The notes: a model not told the origin generated them from the letters alone. DNA of 64,000 nucleotides from Primorskyibacter marinus (GCF_003313245.1 NZ_QJSD01000003.1:186001-250000), one strand, 5' to 3'. Counted from the stretch's first letter, positions 9,499 through 20,497 are shown. Numbers and translations: made by a program.

Positions 9499-10386
9499 CT
9501 ACCCTTTGCTGATGGCTTCCAGCACGGCTTCGCCCAGCGTGGCGGGGCTGTCGGCGACGACGATGCCTGCGGCTTTCATCGCTTCGATCTTGTCCTCGGC
9601 ACCACCCTTGCCACCGGCGACAATGGCACCTGCGTGGCCCATGCGGCGGCCCGGAGGCGCTGTGCGCCCGGCAATAAAGCCTGCGGTCGGCTTCCAGCGG
9701 CCTTTCTTGCGTTCGTCGGCAAGGAACTGCGCGGCGTCCTCTTCGGCGGAACCGCCAATCTCGCCAATCATGATGATCGACTGGGTTTCGTCATCCGCCA
9801 GGAACATTTCCAGCACGTCGATATGCTCTGTCCCCTTGATCGGGTCGCCGCCGATACCCACGGCGGTGGACTGGCCCAGACCTGCATCGGCGGTCTGCTT
9901 GACGGCCTCATAGGTCAGCGTGCCGGAGCGTGACACAACGCCGACGCTGCCGCGCTTGTGGATATGGCCCGGCATGATGCCGATCTTGCAGGCATCGGGC
10001 GTGATGACACCGGGGCAGTTCGGCCCGATCAGACGGCTTTTGGACCCTTCCAACGCGCGTTTGACACGCATCATGTCCAGCACCGGGATGCCTTCGGTGA
10101 TGCAGACGATCAGCTCCATCTCGGCGTCGATCGCCTCGAGGATCGAGTCCGCAGCAAAGGGCGGCGGCACATAGATCACGCTCGCATTCGCTTCTGTCAC
10201 CTGCCGGGCCTCATGGACCGAGTTGAAGACGGGCAGATCCAGATGCGTCTGGCCTCCCTTGCCGGGGGTCACGCCGCCGACCATCTTGGTGCCATAGGCA
10301 ATTGCCTGTTCAGTGTGGAATGTGCCCTGCGAGCCGGTGAGGCCCTGACAGATCACCTTGGTATTTTCGTCTACGAGTACGGCCAT
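9499..10386 (-). CDS. sucD: Succinyl-CoA ligase, alpha subunit
   Basis: Catalytic alpha subunit of succinyl-CoA synthetase (succinyl-CoA + NDP + Pi to succinate + CoA + NTP), 295 residues, standard length. The CoA-binding Rossmann fold comes first ([14 protein letters not shown] near residues 10-23). The phospho-histidine loop is GHAGAIV near residue 250, and [19 protein letters not shown] is the conserved middle segment. Start ATG 10386. It follows sucC after a 156-base gap that holds a degenerate form of the paired palindrome, so it may have an additional promoter. Confidence 0.97.
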   Translation of the reverse strand: MAVLVDENTKVICQGLTGSQGTFHTEQAIAYGTKMVGGVTPGKGGQTHLDLPVFNSVHEARQVTEANASVIYVPPPFAADSILEAIDAEMELIVCITEGIPVLDMMRVKRALEGSKSRLIGPNCPGVITPDACKIGIMPGHIHKRGSVGVVSRSGTLTYEAVKQTADAGLGQSTAVGIGGDPIKGTEHIDVLEMFLADDETQSIIMIGEIGGSAEEDAAQFLADERKKGRWKPTAGFIAGRTAPPGRRMGHAGAIVAGGKGGAEDKIEAMKAAGIVVADSPATLGEAVLEAISKG

Positions 10387-10449
10387 ATCAGGCTTTCCCT
10401 TGGTTTTGCCTGTTCACCTCAGGTTGACAGCTCTTACAGATGTCATTGT

Positions 10450-10480
10450 GGTGATCAGGCTTAGTTTGATTGTGATAAAA
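10450..10480. promoter_or_regulatory. Degenerate paired palindrome upstream of sucD
   Basis: GGTGATCAGG (10450-10459) and TGTGATAAAA (10471-10480) match TGTGATCACA at 7 and 8 of 10 positions. Their starts are exactly 21 bp apart, as in the perfect pairs upstream of sucC and sdhC. It lies 64 bases upstream of the sucD start. It could be a weak site for the same regulator. Confidence 0.4.
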
Positions 10481-10542
10481 GTCGTCCAAGCCCTTGTCGA
10501 TCTTGCATCGCGAACAGACTTTTTGAGTGCGGCGGGATTGCC

Positions 10543-11736
10543 TTACCCCTTCACCGCCTTCACGATCTTCTCGGCCCCGTCGCTCAGGTTGTCTGCGGCG
10601 ATGACGTTCAGGCCGGAGCTGTTGATGATTTCCTTGCCCTTTTCGACATTGGTGCCTTCAAGGCGCACGACCAGCGGAACCTGAAGGCCCACTTCTTTCA
10701 CGGCTGCCACCACGCCCTCGGCGATGACGTCACAACGCATGATGCCCCCGAAGATGTTCACAAGGATGCCTTTGACCTGCGGGTCAGAGGTGATGATCTT
10801 GAACGCCTCTGTCACCTTTTCCTTGGTCGCACCGCCACCAACGTCCAGGAAGTTGGCAGGTTCCGCACCGTACAGCTTGATGATGTCCATCGTCGCCATC
10901 GCCAGACCCGCGCCGTTGACCATGCAGCCGATCTCGCCATCCAGCGCGATGTAGTTGAGGTCATATTTCGACGCTTCGAGTTCCTTGGAATCTTCCTCGG
11001 TCGTGTCGCGCAGCTCAGCAATATCGGCGTGGCGGTAGACCGCGTTGCCGTCAAAGCTGACCTTGGCGTCCAGAACCTTCAGATCGCCGCTATCGGTGAC
11101 GATCAGCGGGTTGATCTCCAGCATTTCCATGTCTTTTTCGATGAATGCCTTGTACAGCAGACCCATCAGACCGACGCATTGCTTGACCTGCTTGCCGGAC
11201 AGACCCAGCGCAAAGGCGATGCGACGTCCGTGGAACGCCTGATAGCCGGCTGCCGGATCAACGCTGAAGGACAGGATCTTTTCCGGGGTCGAGGCTGCGA
11301 CCTCTTCAATATCCATGCCGCCCTCGGTCGAGCAGACAAAGGACACGCGGCTGGTCTGACGATCCACCAGAAGCGCCAGGTAAAGTTCGGTCTCGATGCC
11401 GGAGCCGTCTTCGATATAGATGCGGTTGACCTGCTTGCCCGCCGGGCCGGTCTGATGCGTGACCAGCGTGCGGCCCAACATGCGCTTGGCCTCATCGGCG
11501 GCTTCTTCGACCGATTTGGTCAGACGGACACCGCCTTTGTCGCCCGCGTCAGCCTCTTTGAAAGAGCCCTTGCCGCGGCCGCCCGCATGGATCTGCGCCT
11601 TGACCACCCAAAGTGGGCCGTCCATTTCGCCGGCCGCCGATTTCGCTTCTTCGGCGCGCAGTACAACGCGGCCATCCGAAACCGGAGCCCCGTAGCTGCG
11701 CAAAAGCGCCTTCGCCTGATATTCGTGGATGTTCAT
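10543..11736 (-). CDS. sucC: Succinyl-CoA ligase [ADP-forming], beta subunit
   Basis: Nucleotide-binding beta subunit of succinyl-CoA synthetase, 397 residues. It begins with the family hallmark [19 protein letters not shown]. An ATP-grasp segment includes [14 protein letters not shown] near residues 42-55, and the CoA-ligase domain [14 protein letters not shown] lies in the C-terminal third. I use ATG 11736 rather than a longer open frame to 11790 because the family N-terminus begins there. Its upstream region carries the perfect paired palindrome at 11846-11876, about 110 bases from the start. Confidence 0.97.
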   Translation of the reverse strand: MNIHEYQAKALLRSYGAPVSDGRVVLRAEEAKSAAGEMDGPLWVVKAQIHAGGRGKGSFKEADAGDKGGVRLTKSVEEAADEAKRMLGRTLVTHQTGPAGKQVNRIYIEDGSGIETELYLALLVDRQTSRVSFVCSTEGGMDIEEVAASTPEKILSFSVDPAAGYQAFHGRRIAFALGLSGKQVKQCVGLMGLLYKAFIEKDMEMLEINPLIVTDSGDLKVLDAKVSFDGNAVYRHADIAELRDTTEEDSKELEASKYDLNYIALDGEIGCMVNGAGLAMATMDIIKLYGAEPANFLDVGGGATKEKVTEAFKIITSDPQVKGILVNIFGGIMRCDVIAEGVVAAVKEVGLQVPLVVRLEGTNVEKGKEIINSSGLNVIAADNLSDGAEKIVKAVKG

Positions 11737-11845
11737 TGATAAACTGTCCCGTCTTGCTGCGATTACCCTGTTAGTGGCACAAGCTTTCACAGCTATTAAG
11801 TGCTTTCTGCCGAAAAGTGAGCATTTGCTACTGATTTGACGCGTT

Positions 11846-11876
11846 TGTGATCACAGCTCCGAATGGTGTGATCACA
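11846..11876. promoter_or_regulatory. Paired palindromic operator upstream of sucC
   Basis: Two identical perfect palindromes TGTGATCACA at 11846-11855 and 11867-11876, starts 21 bp apart (two helical turns), about 110 bases upstream of the sucC ATG. The same arrangement recurs upstream of sdhC at 16502-16532. This geometry suits two dimers of a helix-turn-helix regulator on one DNA face. The regulator is not in the window, or not recognisable. In Rhodobacter the AkgR regulon covers 2-oxoglutarate to oxaloacetate genes and is a candidate by analogy. Confidence 0.75.
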
Positions 11877-12378
11877 AAGTGTCGATCAAGGCTAATATGG
11901 TAGCGAGAACACCAGATCAGAATCATCCGCATGGCCTCCGTCATTTGTTGAATGCCGCTTCCCGTCAGGATTTGATGCGATCTCAGCGTGGCACCGCAAC
12001 TGTGCGGTGTCAAACGCTGCAACACGCGGATCAAAGCGTTGGCCGACAGCGTTTATTGTCGGCAGCGGAACAACGACATGATTGCAAATCAACCGGCACC
12101 ATACGTCGTCCGGCGATAGGCCTTCGCAGCCTGCGATGCCGGTTCTGATGATCTGTCTGTTGCTGTTTGCGTGCCAAAACGCATTGCTCTGCCAAACCCT
12201 TGTCAACGCCACAGAGTCGCGTGGAATCTCGCAGGGGTTTCAACCAGCCAAACGCTTTGACGACCCGCATGCCATGCGGCCCGCAGCATGGCGGGATTTG
12301 TGGGTTCTCATGTCAGGATATGGGGATTCTGGCGCGGCATATCGCAGCCAAAAAGGCGCGGATCTGCCAGAAATGGAA
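11877..12378. other. Gene-free stretch between mdh and sucC
   Basis: About 500 bases between the sucC operator and the mdh terminator. Short open frames exist on both strands (for example minus 11892-12212), but none resembles a known protein or has a convincing ribosome-binding site. A small hairpin GCCGACA/TGTCGGC is at 12042-12063. It may hold the distal part of the sucC promoter or a decayed gene; nothing firmer can be said. Confidence 0.5.
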
Positions 12379-12405
12379 CCGTCGGCGAAGCCTGTTCGCC
12401 GACGG
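12379..12405 (-). terminator. Terminator-like hairpin after mdh
   Basis: Eleven-base-pair perfect stem, CCGTCGGCGAA (12379-12389) with TTCGCCGACGG (12395-12405), loop 5 nt, starting 15 bases past the mdh stop. On the minus strand it is followed by TTCCATTTC, a weak U-run. It would separate mdh from the sucC transcript. Confidence 0.65.
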
Positions 12406-12420
12406 CTTATTCAAATCGGC

Positions 12421-13756
<1,336 letters not shown>

Positions 13757-14608
13757 ATGGACATGCGTGCCCGCCCCTACCGTTCGGTACTCTATATCCC
13801 CGGCTCAAAGGGCCGGGCGCTGGACAAGGCGCGCAGCTTGCCGGTCGACGCGATCATCATGGATCTCGAAGATGCCGTTTCCGTCGATGAGAAACCCAAT
13901 GCCCGCGCCACTCTGGCGGCGGCGCTTGCCGAGGGTGGCTATGGCGCGCGCATGCGGATTGTCCGGATCAACGGCCTGGACACTGAATGGGGGCAGGACG
14001 ATGCCCGTGCCGCCAATGAGATGGAGTGCGACGCGGTTCTGCTGCCTAAGGTCGAAACCACCGAACAGCTGGATGCGCTGGCCGCCCTGACGGACAAGCT
14101 GCTTTGGGCGATGATGGAAACGCCCAAAGGCATGCTGAACGCCGCCGCAATCGCCGCCCATCCGAAACTTGCTGGCATGGTGATGGGCACCAATGATCTG
14201 GCGAAAGAGCTGCAATGCCGCTTCCGTCCCGACCGTTTGCCGATGGCCACCTCGCTTGGCCTGTGCCTGCTGGCCGCCAAGGCTCATGGCACGATCATCG
14301 TCGATGGCGTCTATAATGCCTTCAAGGACGAGGACGGGTTGCGCGCCGAATGCGAACAGGGCCGCGACATGGGCTTTGACGGCAAGACGCTGATCCACCC
14401 CGCGCAGATCGACATTGCCAACGCCGCCTTTGCACCGACGGACGCGGAGACCGACCTCGCCCGCCGCCAGATCGCTGCCTTTGAAGAGGCACATGCCGAA
14501 GGGCAGGGGGTGGCCGTGGTGGATGGCAGGATCGTCGAGAACCTGCACATCGTCACCGCCCGCGAAATCCTTGCGAAAGCGGATGCAATCAGCGCGCTGA
14601 ACGGCTAG
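13757..14608 (+). CDS. mcl2: (3S)-malyl-CoA thioesterase
   Basis: CitE-fold enzyme that hydrolyses (3S)-malyl-CoA to malate and CoA, the terminal step of the ethylmalonyl-CoA pathway. It has 283 residues. The N-terminus MDMRARPYRSVLYIPGSK closely matches the Rhodobacter sphaeroides Mcl2 sequence as I recall it. The aspartate/glutamate metal motif DLEDAVSVDEK is near residues 36-46, and ETPKGMLN and GTNDLAKEL are further conserved blocks. Shorter than the Mcl1 lyase (about 318), which supports thioesterase rather than lyase. AGGAGA precedes ATG 13757. It starts a plus-strand run that continues to mch and sdh. Confidence 0.9.
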   Translation: MDMRARPYRSVLYIPGSKGRALDKARSLPVDAIIMDLEDAVSVDEKPNARATLAAALAEGGYGARMRIVRINGLDTEWGQDDARAANEMECDAVLLPKVETTEQLDALAALTDKLLWAMMETPKGMLNAAAIAAHPKLAGMVMGTNDLAKELQCRFRPDRLPMATSLGLCLLAAKAHGTIIVDGVYNAFKDEDGLRAECEQGRDMGFDGKTLIHPAQIDIANAAFAPTDAETDLARRQIAAFEEAHAEGQGVAVVDGRIVENLHIVTAREILAKADAISALNG

Positions 14609-14642
14609 CAATAGGCCAACGCAGCTGACGAAAGGGCACCGC

Positions 14643-15188
14643 ATGGCACTTCTCATTCTTGGCGTCCTGCTTTGGGCCGCCGCACATTTCTTCAAACGCG
14701 CCGCCCCCGATTGGCGTGCCAGCCTTGGTGACAAGGGCAAGGGGATGGTTGCCCTTGTCCTCGCCCTGTCGGTTGTCCTGATGGTGCTGGGGTATCGCAT
14801 GGCCGATGGCGCGGTCTTCTGGGGCCGTCACCCGGCCACGGTGGGCATCAACAACCTGCTGGTGCTGGTCGCCATCTTCATGCTGAGCCCCGCACCCAAG
14901 AAAGGCAAACTGCTTGCCGGGATGCGCCACCCGATGCTGACCGGCTTTGCCCTTTGGGCGGCAGCGCATCTGCTGGTCAATGGCGATGTGCCGTCCTTCA
15001 TCCTGTTCGGCGGGCTGCTGGTCTGGGCCTTGGCCGAGATGATCGTCATCAACCGGGCAGAGCCCGCATGGACCCCGCGCACCCCCGGCCCGATCTCGAA
15101 GGATCTCATCTTCCTTGGGGCCAGCATCGTGCTGCTGGTGGTGATCGGCTACATTCACGGCCTTCTGGGCTACCCCGTATTTGGATAA
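14643..15188 (+). CDS. NnrU-like integral membrane protein
   Basis: 181 residues with about five strongly hydrophobic segments, matching the NnrU family. The name comes from a gene of the nitrite/nitric-oxide reductase region, but members are widespread and their function is not established. The conserved pattern seen is RHP around residues 60 and 95 (WGRHPATVG, MRHPMLTG). It lies 34 bases after mcl2 and 4 bases before the DUF1737 gene, so it is probably co-transcribed with the ethylmalonyl-CoA genes; a role there is only inferred from position. Confidence 0.82.
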   Translation: MALLILGVLLWAAAHFFKRAAPDWRASLGDKGKGMVALVLALSVVLMVLGYRMADGAVFWGRHPATVGINNLLVLVAIFMLSPAPKKGKLLAGMRHPMLTGFALWAAAHLLVNGDVPSFILFGGLLVWALAEMIVINRAEPAWTPRTPGPISKDLIFLGASIVLLVVIGYIHGLLGYPVFG

Positions 15189-15192
15189 CGCC

Positions 15193-15396
15193 ATGAAACT
15201 CTATCGCTTTCTGACCGCTGACGACACATCCGCCTTCTGCCACAAGGTCACCGCCGCCCTGAACAAGGGCTGGGCGCTGCACGGCGATCCCACCTACGCC
15301 TTCGACGCGGCCAATGGCGTCATGCGCTGCGGTCAGGCCGTGGTGAAGGACGCCGACGGCACCTACAGCCCCGACACCAAGCTGGGAGAGCAGTGA
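15193..15396 (+). CDS. DUF1737 small protein
   Basis: 67-residue protein starting MKLYRFLTADDTSAFCHKV, which fits the DUF1737 family as I recall it. The fold appears alpha/beta with no membrane segment. I start at ATG 15193, not the TTG 12 bases earlier that would overlap the NnrU-like stop. Its TGA overlaps the mch ATG (TGATG), so it is translationally coupled to the hydratase. The function of the family is unknown. Confidence 0.8.
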   Translation: MKLYRFLTADDTSAFCHKVTAALNKGWALHGDPTYAFDAANGVMRCGQAVVKDADGTYSPDTKLGEQ

Positions 15397-16427
15397 TGGT
15401 CAAGACCAATCCGGGATGGTTTTTCGAGGATTACACGCTGGGGCAGGTGATCCACCACGCGGTGCCGCGCACCGTGGGGCCGGGCGAACGCGCGCTCTAT
15501 CATGCGCTTTATCCGGCCCGCCACGCGCTTTATTCCTCGGATCAATTCGCGCGCGCCAGCGGTCTGCCGCAAAGCCCGTTGGACGATCTGGCGGCCTTTC
15601 ATGTGGTGTTCGGCAAGACCGTACCGGATGTGTCGCTGAACGCCGTGGCCAATCTGGGCTATGCCGAAGGCCGCTGGCTGAAACCGGTCTATCCCGGCGA
15701 TACCTTGCGCTCCACCTCCGAGGTGATCGGGCTGAAGCAGAACTCCAACGGCAAGACCGGGGTGGTCTGGGTCCGCACGCGCGGGCTGAACCAGAATGAC
15801 GAGACGGTCATTTCCTTCGTCCGCTGGGTCATGGTGCGCAAGCGCGACGTGGGCGCGCCCGCACCCGAAACCGTCGTGCCGGATCTCAAAGCCGCGCTTG
15901 CCCCGGCCGATCTGACAATTCCGGAGGGGCTGGATTTCAGCGATTACGACCTGACCCTCGCGGGTGAGCCGCACCGGATGGCCGATTACGAGATTGGCGA
16001 GCAGATCGACCATGTTGACGGCGTAACGATAGAAGAGGCCGAACACATGATGGCCACGCGCCTGTGGCAGAACACCGCCAAGGTGCATTTCGACGCCACC
16101 AATCGCGAGGACGGCAAGCGGCTGATCTATGGCGGACACGTCATTTCAATGGCCCGCACGCTCAGCTTCAACGGGCTGGCCAATGCGCAGATGATCGCCG
16201 GGCTGAACGGCGGGGCGCATGCCAATCCCTGCTTTGCAGGCGATACCGTCCGGGCGTGGTCCGAGGTATTGGACAAGGCACAAACCGTGGCACCGGGTGT
16301 CGGCGCGATCCGTTTGCGACTGGTCGCAACGCGCGGCGGTGCGCCTTTCGTGTTGAAGGGGGAAGACGGCAAATACCTGCCGCATGTTCTGCTTGATCTC
16401 GACTATTGGGCGCTGATGCCGGTCTGA
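15396..16427 (+). CDS. mch: Mesaconyl-CoA hydratase (beta-methylmalyl-CoA dehydratase)
   Basis: MaoC-related double-hotdog enzyme that hydrates mesaconyl-C1-CoA to beta-methylmalyl-CoA in the ethylmalonyl-CoA pathway. It has 343 residues, as in R. sphaeroides Mch, with shared blocks such as FFEDYTLGQ, FHVVFGKTVPDVSLNA, SFVRWVMVRKRD and IDHVDGVTIEEAEHM. The second hotdog carries the hydratase-like segment LIYGGHVISMARTLSFNGLAN near residue 245. Start ATG 15396 overlaps the preceding stop. Placement between mcl2 and sdh puts product formation and oxidation genes side by side. Confidence 0.92.
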   Translation: MVKTNPGWFFEDYTLGQVIHHAVPRTVGPGERALYHALYPARHALYSSDQFARASGLPQSPLDDLAAFHVVFGKTVPDVSLNAVANLGYAEGRWLKPVYPGDTLRSTSEVIGLKQNSNGKTGVVWVRTRGLNQNDETVISFVRWVMVRKRDVGAPAPETVVPDLKAALAPADLTIPEGLDFSDYDLTLAGEPHRMADYEIGEQIDHVDGVTIEEAEHMMATRLWQNTAKVHFDATNREDGKRLIYGGHVISMARTLSFNGLANAQMIAGLNGGAHANPCFAGDTVRAWSEVLDKAQTVAPGVGAIRLRLVATRGGAPFVLKGEDGKYLPHVLLDLDYWALMPV

Positions 16428-16501
16428 GAGAAGCGAACCGTGCAGGTGCAGAATCAGCTGGGACGCGCAGCGTATCGGATCGCCCCTGTTAGCGCCAAAA
16501 A

Positions 16502-16532
16502 TGTGATCACACCCGTCTATAGTGTGATCACA
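16502..16532. promoter_or_regulatory. Paired palindromic operator upstream of sdhC
   Basis: Perfect palindromes TGTGATCACA at 16502-16511 and 16523-16532, starts 21 bp apart, about 117 bases before the sdhC ATG. Sequence, spacing and distance to the gene all repeat those upstream of sucC. The spacer bases differ between the two loci, so conservation is limited to the palindromes, as expected for protein sites. Confidence 0.77.
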
Positions 16533-16648
16533 AATCCTTCACAATCCGCCTGATGCGCCAAAAAACCGCGTTTTGCATGGCGCTTGACGGGTGACACTGG
16601 CGCAAAAAAAGGTATCAACGATGGAAGAGAACCGAAAGGACTTGCACC

Positions 16649-17038
16649 ATGGCCGAATTTAAACAGGGTGACCGCCCGCTTTCGCCATTCATGTTCGGGG
16701 CGTATTATCGCCCGCAAATGACATCGATGTCCTCGATCATGGTCCGTATCACAGGGATCGCCTCGCTGGGCACCGCGTTTCTGCTGGTGCTTTGGCTGCT
16801 GACGGCGGCCACATCCGAAACGGCCTTTGCCAGGGTGGACTGGTTTTTGACCAGCTTTATCGGCGATGTGATCCTGCTGCTGGCAACATGGGCCATCTGG
16901 TATCATGTGCTGGGCCGTCTGCGTCATGTGATCTGGGATCTGGGCTACGGGCTTGAGATCGGCATCGCCGAGAAAATGGGCATGGCCATGTTCATCGGTG
17001 CCACCGTCCTTGCCCTTCTGACCGCCATCATCGTCTAA
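16649..17038 (+). CDS. sdhC: Succinate dehydrogenase cytochrome b556 subunit
   Basis: Membrane anchor of complex II, 129 residues with three transmembrane helices. The N-terminal FKQGDRPLSPFMFGAYYRP is characteristic of alphaproteobacterial SdhC, and a heme-ligand histidine candidate occurs in WYHVLGRLRHVIWDLG near residue 90. With SdhD it binds heme b and ubiquinone. AAAGGA stands about 7 bases before the ATG. It opens the sdhCDA-lipoprotein-sdhB operon, whose promoter region carries the paired palindrome. Confidence 0.95.
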   Translation: MAEFKQGDRPLSPFMFGAYYRPQMTSMSSIMVRITGIASLGTAFLLVLWLLTAATSETAFARVDWFLTSFIGDVILLLATWAIWYHVLGRLRHVIWDLGYGLEIGIAEKMGMAMFIGATVLALLTAIIV

Positions 17039-17049
17039 GGAGACTTCGC

Positions 17050-17421
17050 ATGCGTTATATCACCGATCGCAAACGCGCGCAGGGACTTGGCTCCGGACGC
17101 AGCGGCACGCATCACCACTGGCACATGCTGGTCAGCTCCATTTGTCTGGTCATCCTCGTGCCGCTTTTCGTGTTCACTTTCGGATCGGGTCTGGGCCGTG
17201 ACTACGCCGATGTGCTGGCGTTCTTCTCGCGCCCCTTTCCCGCAATCGTCACCGGCTTGATGCTGATCGTCGGCATCAACCACTTCATGAACGAGGCGCG
17301 CGAAGCGATCGAGGATTACATGCATGGCGTCGCAGAGCGGCTGGCAACGGTTGCCGTCTCCGCCTTCGGCTACACATTGATTGCGGCAGGGCTGTTCGCC
17401 CTCGTGAAACTCGCCCTGTAA
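17050..17421 (+). CDS. sdhD: Succinate dehydrogenase membrane anchor subunit
   Basis: Second membrane anchor of complex II, 123 residues with three hydrophobic helices. The N-terminal RITDRKRAQGLGSG-like stretch (seen as YITDRKRAQGLGSG) and HHHWHM before the first helix are typical of alphaproteobacterial SdhD. A histidine in GINHFMNEAREAIEDY near residue 82 is a candidate heme or quinone-site residue. It begins 11 bases after the sdhC stop, with an AAGGAG ribosome-binding site at the end of sdhC. Confidence 0.93.
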   Translation: MRYITDRKRAQGLGSGRSGTHHHWHMLVSSICLVILVPLFVFTFGSGLGRDYADVLAFFSRPFPAIVTGLMLIVGINHFMNEAREAIEDYMHGVAERLATVAVSAFGYTLIAAGLFALVKLAL

Positions 17422-17445
17422 CCGCGCCCCCAAGGACAAGAAAAA

Positions 17446-19254
17446 ATGACAGCAGCATACGAATACGAGACGCATGAATATGACGTCGTGGTCGTGGGGG
17501 CGGGCGGTGCTGGCCTTCGCGCGACGCTTGGCATGGCCGAACAAGGCTTGCGCACTGCCTGCGTGACCAAGGTTTTCCCGACCCGGTCGCACACGGTTGC
17601 GGCACAGGGCGGCATCGCCGCCTCGCTGTCGAACATGGGGCCGGATCACTGGCAGTGGCATATGTATGACACCGTCAAGGGGTCGGATTGGCTGGGCGAT
17701 ACGGATGCGATGGAATACCTCGCCCGCGAAGCCCCCAAGGCCGTGTACGAACTTGAACATTACGGCGTGCCCTTCAGCCGCACCGAAGAGGGCAAGATCT
17801 ATCAGCGCCCCTTTGGCGGCCACACCACCGAATTTGGCGAAGGCCCCGCCGTGCAGCGCACCTGTGCCGCCGCCGACCGCACCGGCCATGCCATCCTGCA
17901 CACGCTTTATGGTCAGTCCCTGAAAAACAACGCTGAATTCTACATCGAGTATTTCGCGATCGACCTGATCATGTCCGAGGACGGGCAGTGTCAGGGCGTC
18001 GTCTGCTGGAAGCTCGACGACGGCACCATGCATGTCTTCAACGCCAAGATGGTCGTGCTGGCGACGGGCGGCTATGGCCGTGCGTATTTCTCTGCGACCT
18101 CTGCCCATACCTGCACCGGCGACGGCGGCGGCATGGTGGCGCGCGCGGGCCTGCCGCTTCAGGATATGGAATTCGTCCAGTTCCACCCCACCGGTATCTA
18201 CGGCTCGGGCTGTCTGATCACCGAAGGCGCACGCGGCGAGGGCGGCTACCTGACCAACTCCGAAGGCGAACGGTTCATGGAACGTTACGCGCCGCAGTAC
18301 AAAGACCTCGCCCCTCGCGACTATGTCTCACGCTCCATGACGATGGAGATCCGCGAAGGGCGCGGCGTCGGCAAGGACAGCGATCACATCCACCTCAACC
18401 TGTCGCACCTGCCCAAGGAAGCGCTGCATGAGCGTCTGCCCGGCATTTCCGAATCCGCCCGCATTTTTGCAGGCGTCGATGTCACCAAGGAACCGATCCC
18501 GGTCATCCCGACGGTGCATTACAATATGGGCGGCATCCCCACGAACTACTGGGGTGAGGTGCTGAACCCCACCGCCGATGACGCCAACGCCGTCGTGCCC
18601 GGCCTGATGGCCGTGGGCGAGGCGGGCTGCGCCTCTGTGCATGGGGCCAACCGTCTGGGCTCAAACTCGCTGATCGACCTCGTGGTGTTTGGCCGTGCTT
18701 CCGCGATCCGTGCGGGCAAGGTGGTGGACCCCGACTCCGCCAACCCGGTGCTGAACAAAGCCACGATCGACAAGGCGTTTGACCGCTTTGACGGGCTGCG
18801 CAACGCGGATGGTGGCACCCCCACCGCAGAGCTGCGGCTGGAGATGCAAAAGACGATGCAGGCCGATGCCGCCGTGTTCCGCACCGCCAAGACCATGGCC
18901 GAGGGCGTCGAGAAGATGACCGCCATCGCCGCGAAGCTGGACGATCTGAAAGTCACCGACCGCAGCCTTGTGTGGAACTCCGACCTGATGGAGACGCTGG
19001 AGCTGACCAACCTGATGCCCAACGCGCTGGCCACCATCGTCGGTGCCGAGGCGCGCAAGGAATCCCGCGGCGCCCATGCGCATGAGGATTTCAGCAAACG
19101 CGACGACGAAAACTGGCGCGTCCACACGATCAGCCGGGTGGATGGCAATAAGGTCGATCTCAGCCACCGCCCGGTTGTGACCGATCCGCTGACCACCGAG
19201 GACGAAGGTGGCATCGCGCTTAAGAGGATCGCGCCCAAGGAACGGACGTTCTGA
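17446..19254 (+). CDS. sdhA: Succinate dehydrogenase flavoprotein subunit
   Basis: Catalytic FAD subunit oxidising succinate to fumarate, 602 residues. The FAD fold [13 protein letters not shown] is at about residues 10-22, and the histidine that carries covalent FAD is in [11 protein letters not shown] near 47-57. The substrate site includes [10 protein letters not shown] near 246 and an arginine-containing C-terminal capping block [12 protein letters not shown] near 298. The C-terminal [14 protein letters not shown] segment is typical. The stop TGA overlaps the next ATG. Confidence 0.98.
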   Translation: MTAAYEYETHEYDVVVVGAGGAGLRATLGMAEQGLRTACVTKVFPTRSHTVAAQGGIAASLSNMGPDHWQWHMYDTVKGSDWLGDTDAMEYLAREAPKAVYELEHYGVPFSRTEEGKIYQRPFGGHTTEFGEGPAVQRTCAAADRTGHAILHTLYGQSLKNNAEFYIEYFAIDLIMSEDGQCQGVVCWKLDDGTMHVFNAKMVVLATGGYGRAYFSATSAHTCTGDGGGMVARAGLPLQDMEFVQFHPTGIYGSGCLITEGARGEGGYLTNSEGERFMERYAPQYKDLAPRDYVSRSMTMEIREGRGVGKDSDHIHLNLSHLPKEALHERLPGISESARIFAGVDVTKEPIPVIPTVHYNMGGIPTNYWGEVLNPTADDANAVVPGLMAVGEAGCASVHGANRLGSNSLIDLVVFGRASAIRAGKVVDPDSANPVLNKATIDKAFDRFDGLRNADGGTPTAELRLEMQKTMQADAAVFRTAKTMAEGVEKMTAIAAKLDDLKVTDRSLVWNSDLMETLELTNLMPNALATIVGAEARKESRGAHAHEDFSKRDDENWRVHTISRVDGNKVDLSHRPVVTDPLTTEDEGGIALKRIAPKERTF

Positions 19255-19574
19255 TGCACTTGGCCGGTGTCCTTGGCATGGCCCTTACGCTGTCAGGCTG
19301 CGCCGTCGCCAATGACGTGGCGGATCAGCTTGCGCGGGACCGGGCGAAATCGGTCGTCAATTCGGTCGTCGCGCGCAACCTTCCGGGCGTCGATGCCGCG
19401 CCGGTGACAGACTGCATCATCGATGCGGCCACGGCGTCTGAGATCATCGCCATCGCGGGCGATTCCGTCACCGGTGTCACCGACACCACCGCCGCCAAGG
19501 TGCTGGACATCGCGCAACGCCCGCAAGCGGTCGAATGCATCGCCTCGGTCGCCATAAGCGGCCTGCTGCGATGA
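19254..19574 (+). CDS. Small putative lipoprotein between sdhA and sdhB
   Basis: 106 residues. A short hydrophobic N-terminus ends in a lipobox LSGC (residues 13-16), so the mature protein would begin at Cys16. The n-region has no lysine or arginine, which is atypical for a signal peptide. Two further cysteines (DCIID near 60 and ECIAS near 97) could pair in the periplasm. The ATG overlaps the sdhA stop (TGATG). The position inside the complex II operon suggests a link to the complex or its assembly, but no function is known to me. Confidence 0.75.
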   Translation: MHLAGVLGMALTLSGCAVANDVADQLARDRAKSVVNSVVARNLPGVDAAPVTDCIIDAATASEIIAIAGDSVTGVTDTTAAKVLDIAQRPQAVECIASVAISGLLR

Positions 19575-19683
19575 ACTGCACGCTTGACCGGCGCACAGAC
19601 ACATTCTGCGCGGGCGCTGGCCGCCCGCCGCTTCATCCACGAACGGCCCACCGGGGCCCTTGTTCATTGCACGGGGTAGAGAC

Positions 19684-20463
19684 ATGGTACAACTGACACT
19701 TCCCAAGAACAGCCGCATCAAGACGGGCAAGACATGGCCCAAACCTGCCGGTGCCACCAATGCCCGCAAGGTGCAGATCTACCGCTGGAACCCGGAAGAC
19801 GGCGACAATCCCCGGCTGGATACCTATTTCGTCGATCTGGACGATTGCGGGCCGATGGTTCTGGACGTGCTGATCAAGATCAAGAACGAGATCGACCCCA
19901 CGTTGACCTTCCGCCGGTCCTGTCGCGAAGGCATCTGTGGCTCCTGCGCGATGAATATCGACGGGATCAACACGCTGGCCTGCATCTACGGGCTGGACGA
20001 GATCAAGGGCGACATCAAGATCTACCCGCTGCCGCATATGGAGGTGGTCAAGGACCTGATCCCCGACCTCACGCATTTCTATGCCCAGCATGCCAGCATC
20101 ATGCCCTGGCTGGAAACCAAGACCAACCGGCCCCAGAAAGAATGGCGCCAGTCGATCGAGGACCGCAAGAAGCTGGACGGGTTGTATGAATGCGTGATGT
20201 GCGCGTCCTGCTCGACGGCCTGCCCGTCCTATTGGTGGAACTCTGACCGCTACCTTGGCCCCGCAGCCCTGCTGCACGCCTATCGCTGGATCATCGACAG
20301 CCGCGACGAGGCGACGGGCGAGCGTCTGGACGAGTTGGAAGACCCGTTCAAGCTGTATCGCTGCCACACCATCATGAACTGCACCAAAACCTGCCCCAAG
20401 GGTCTGAACCCTGCAAAGGCGATTGCCGAAATCAAGAAAATGATGGTCGAACGCGCCGTTTGA
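19684..20463 (+). CDS. sdhB: Succinate dehydrogenase iron-sulfur subunit
   Basis: Electron-transfer subunit of complex II, 259 residues, with [2Fe-2S], [4Fe-4S] and [3Fe-4S] centres. The plant-type ferredoxin ligands are in [13 protein letters not shown] near residues 80-92. The C-terminal cluster ligands are in [16 protein letters not shown] near 170-185 and [14 protein letters not shown] near 228-241. I use ATG 19684, which gives the family N-terminus [10 protein letters not shown]; an in-frame TTG 24 bases upstream is less likely. A hairpin at 20474 follows the gene. Confidence 0.97.
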   Translation: MVQLTLPKNSRIKTGKTWPKPAGATNARKVQIYRWNPEDGDNPRLDTYFVDLDDCGPMVLDVLIKIKNEIDPTLTFRRSCREGICGSCAMNIDGINTLACIYGLDEIKGDIKIYPLPHMEVVKDLIPDLTHFYAQHASIMPWLETKTNRPQKEWRQSIEDRKKLDGLYECVMCASCSTACPSYWWNSDRYLGPAALLHAYRWIIDSRDEATGERLDELEDPFKLYRCHTIMNCTKTCPKGLNPAKAIAEIKKMMVERAV

Positions 20464-20473
20464 CCCGCAAGCG

Positions 20474-20497
20474 ACAGCCCGCCGCAACGCGGGCTGT
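20474..20497 (+). terminator. Hairpin after sdhB
   Basis: Nine-base-pair perfect stem ACAGCCCGC (20474-20482) with GCGGGCTGT (20489-20497), loop 6 nt, starting 11 bases past the sdhB stop. No T-run follows, so it may act as a 3'-end stabiliser rather than an intrinsic terminator. Confidence 0.55.

Noticed and set aside
11877-12378. Insertion-sequence remnant between mdh and sucC
   Set aside because: No terminal inverted repeats, target duplication or transposase-like translation could be recognised.
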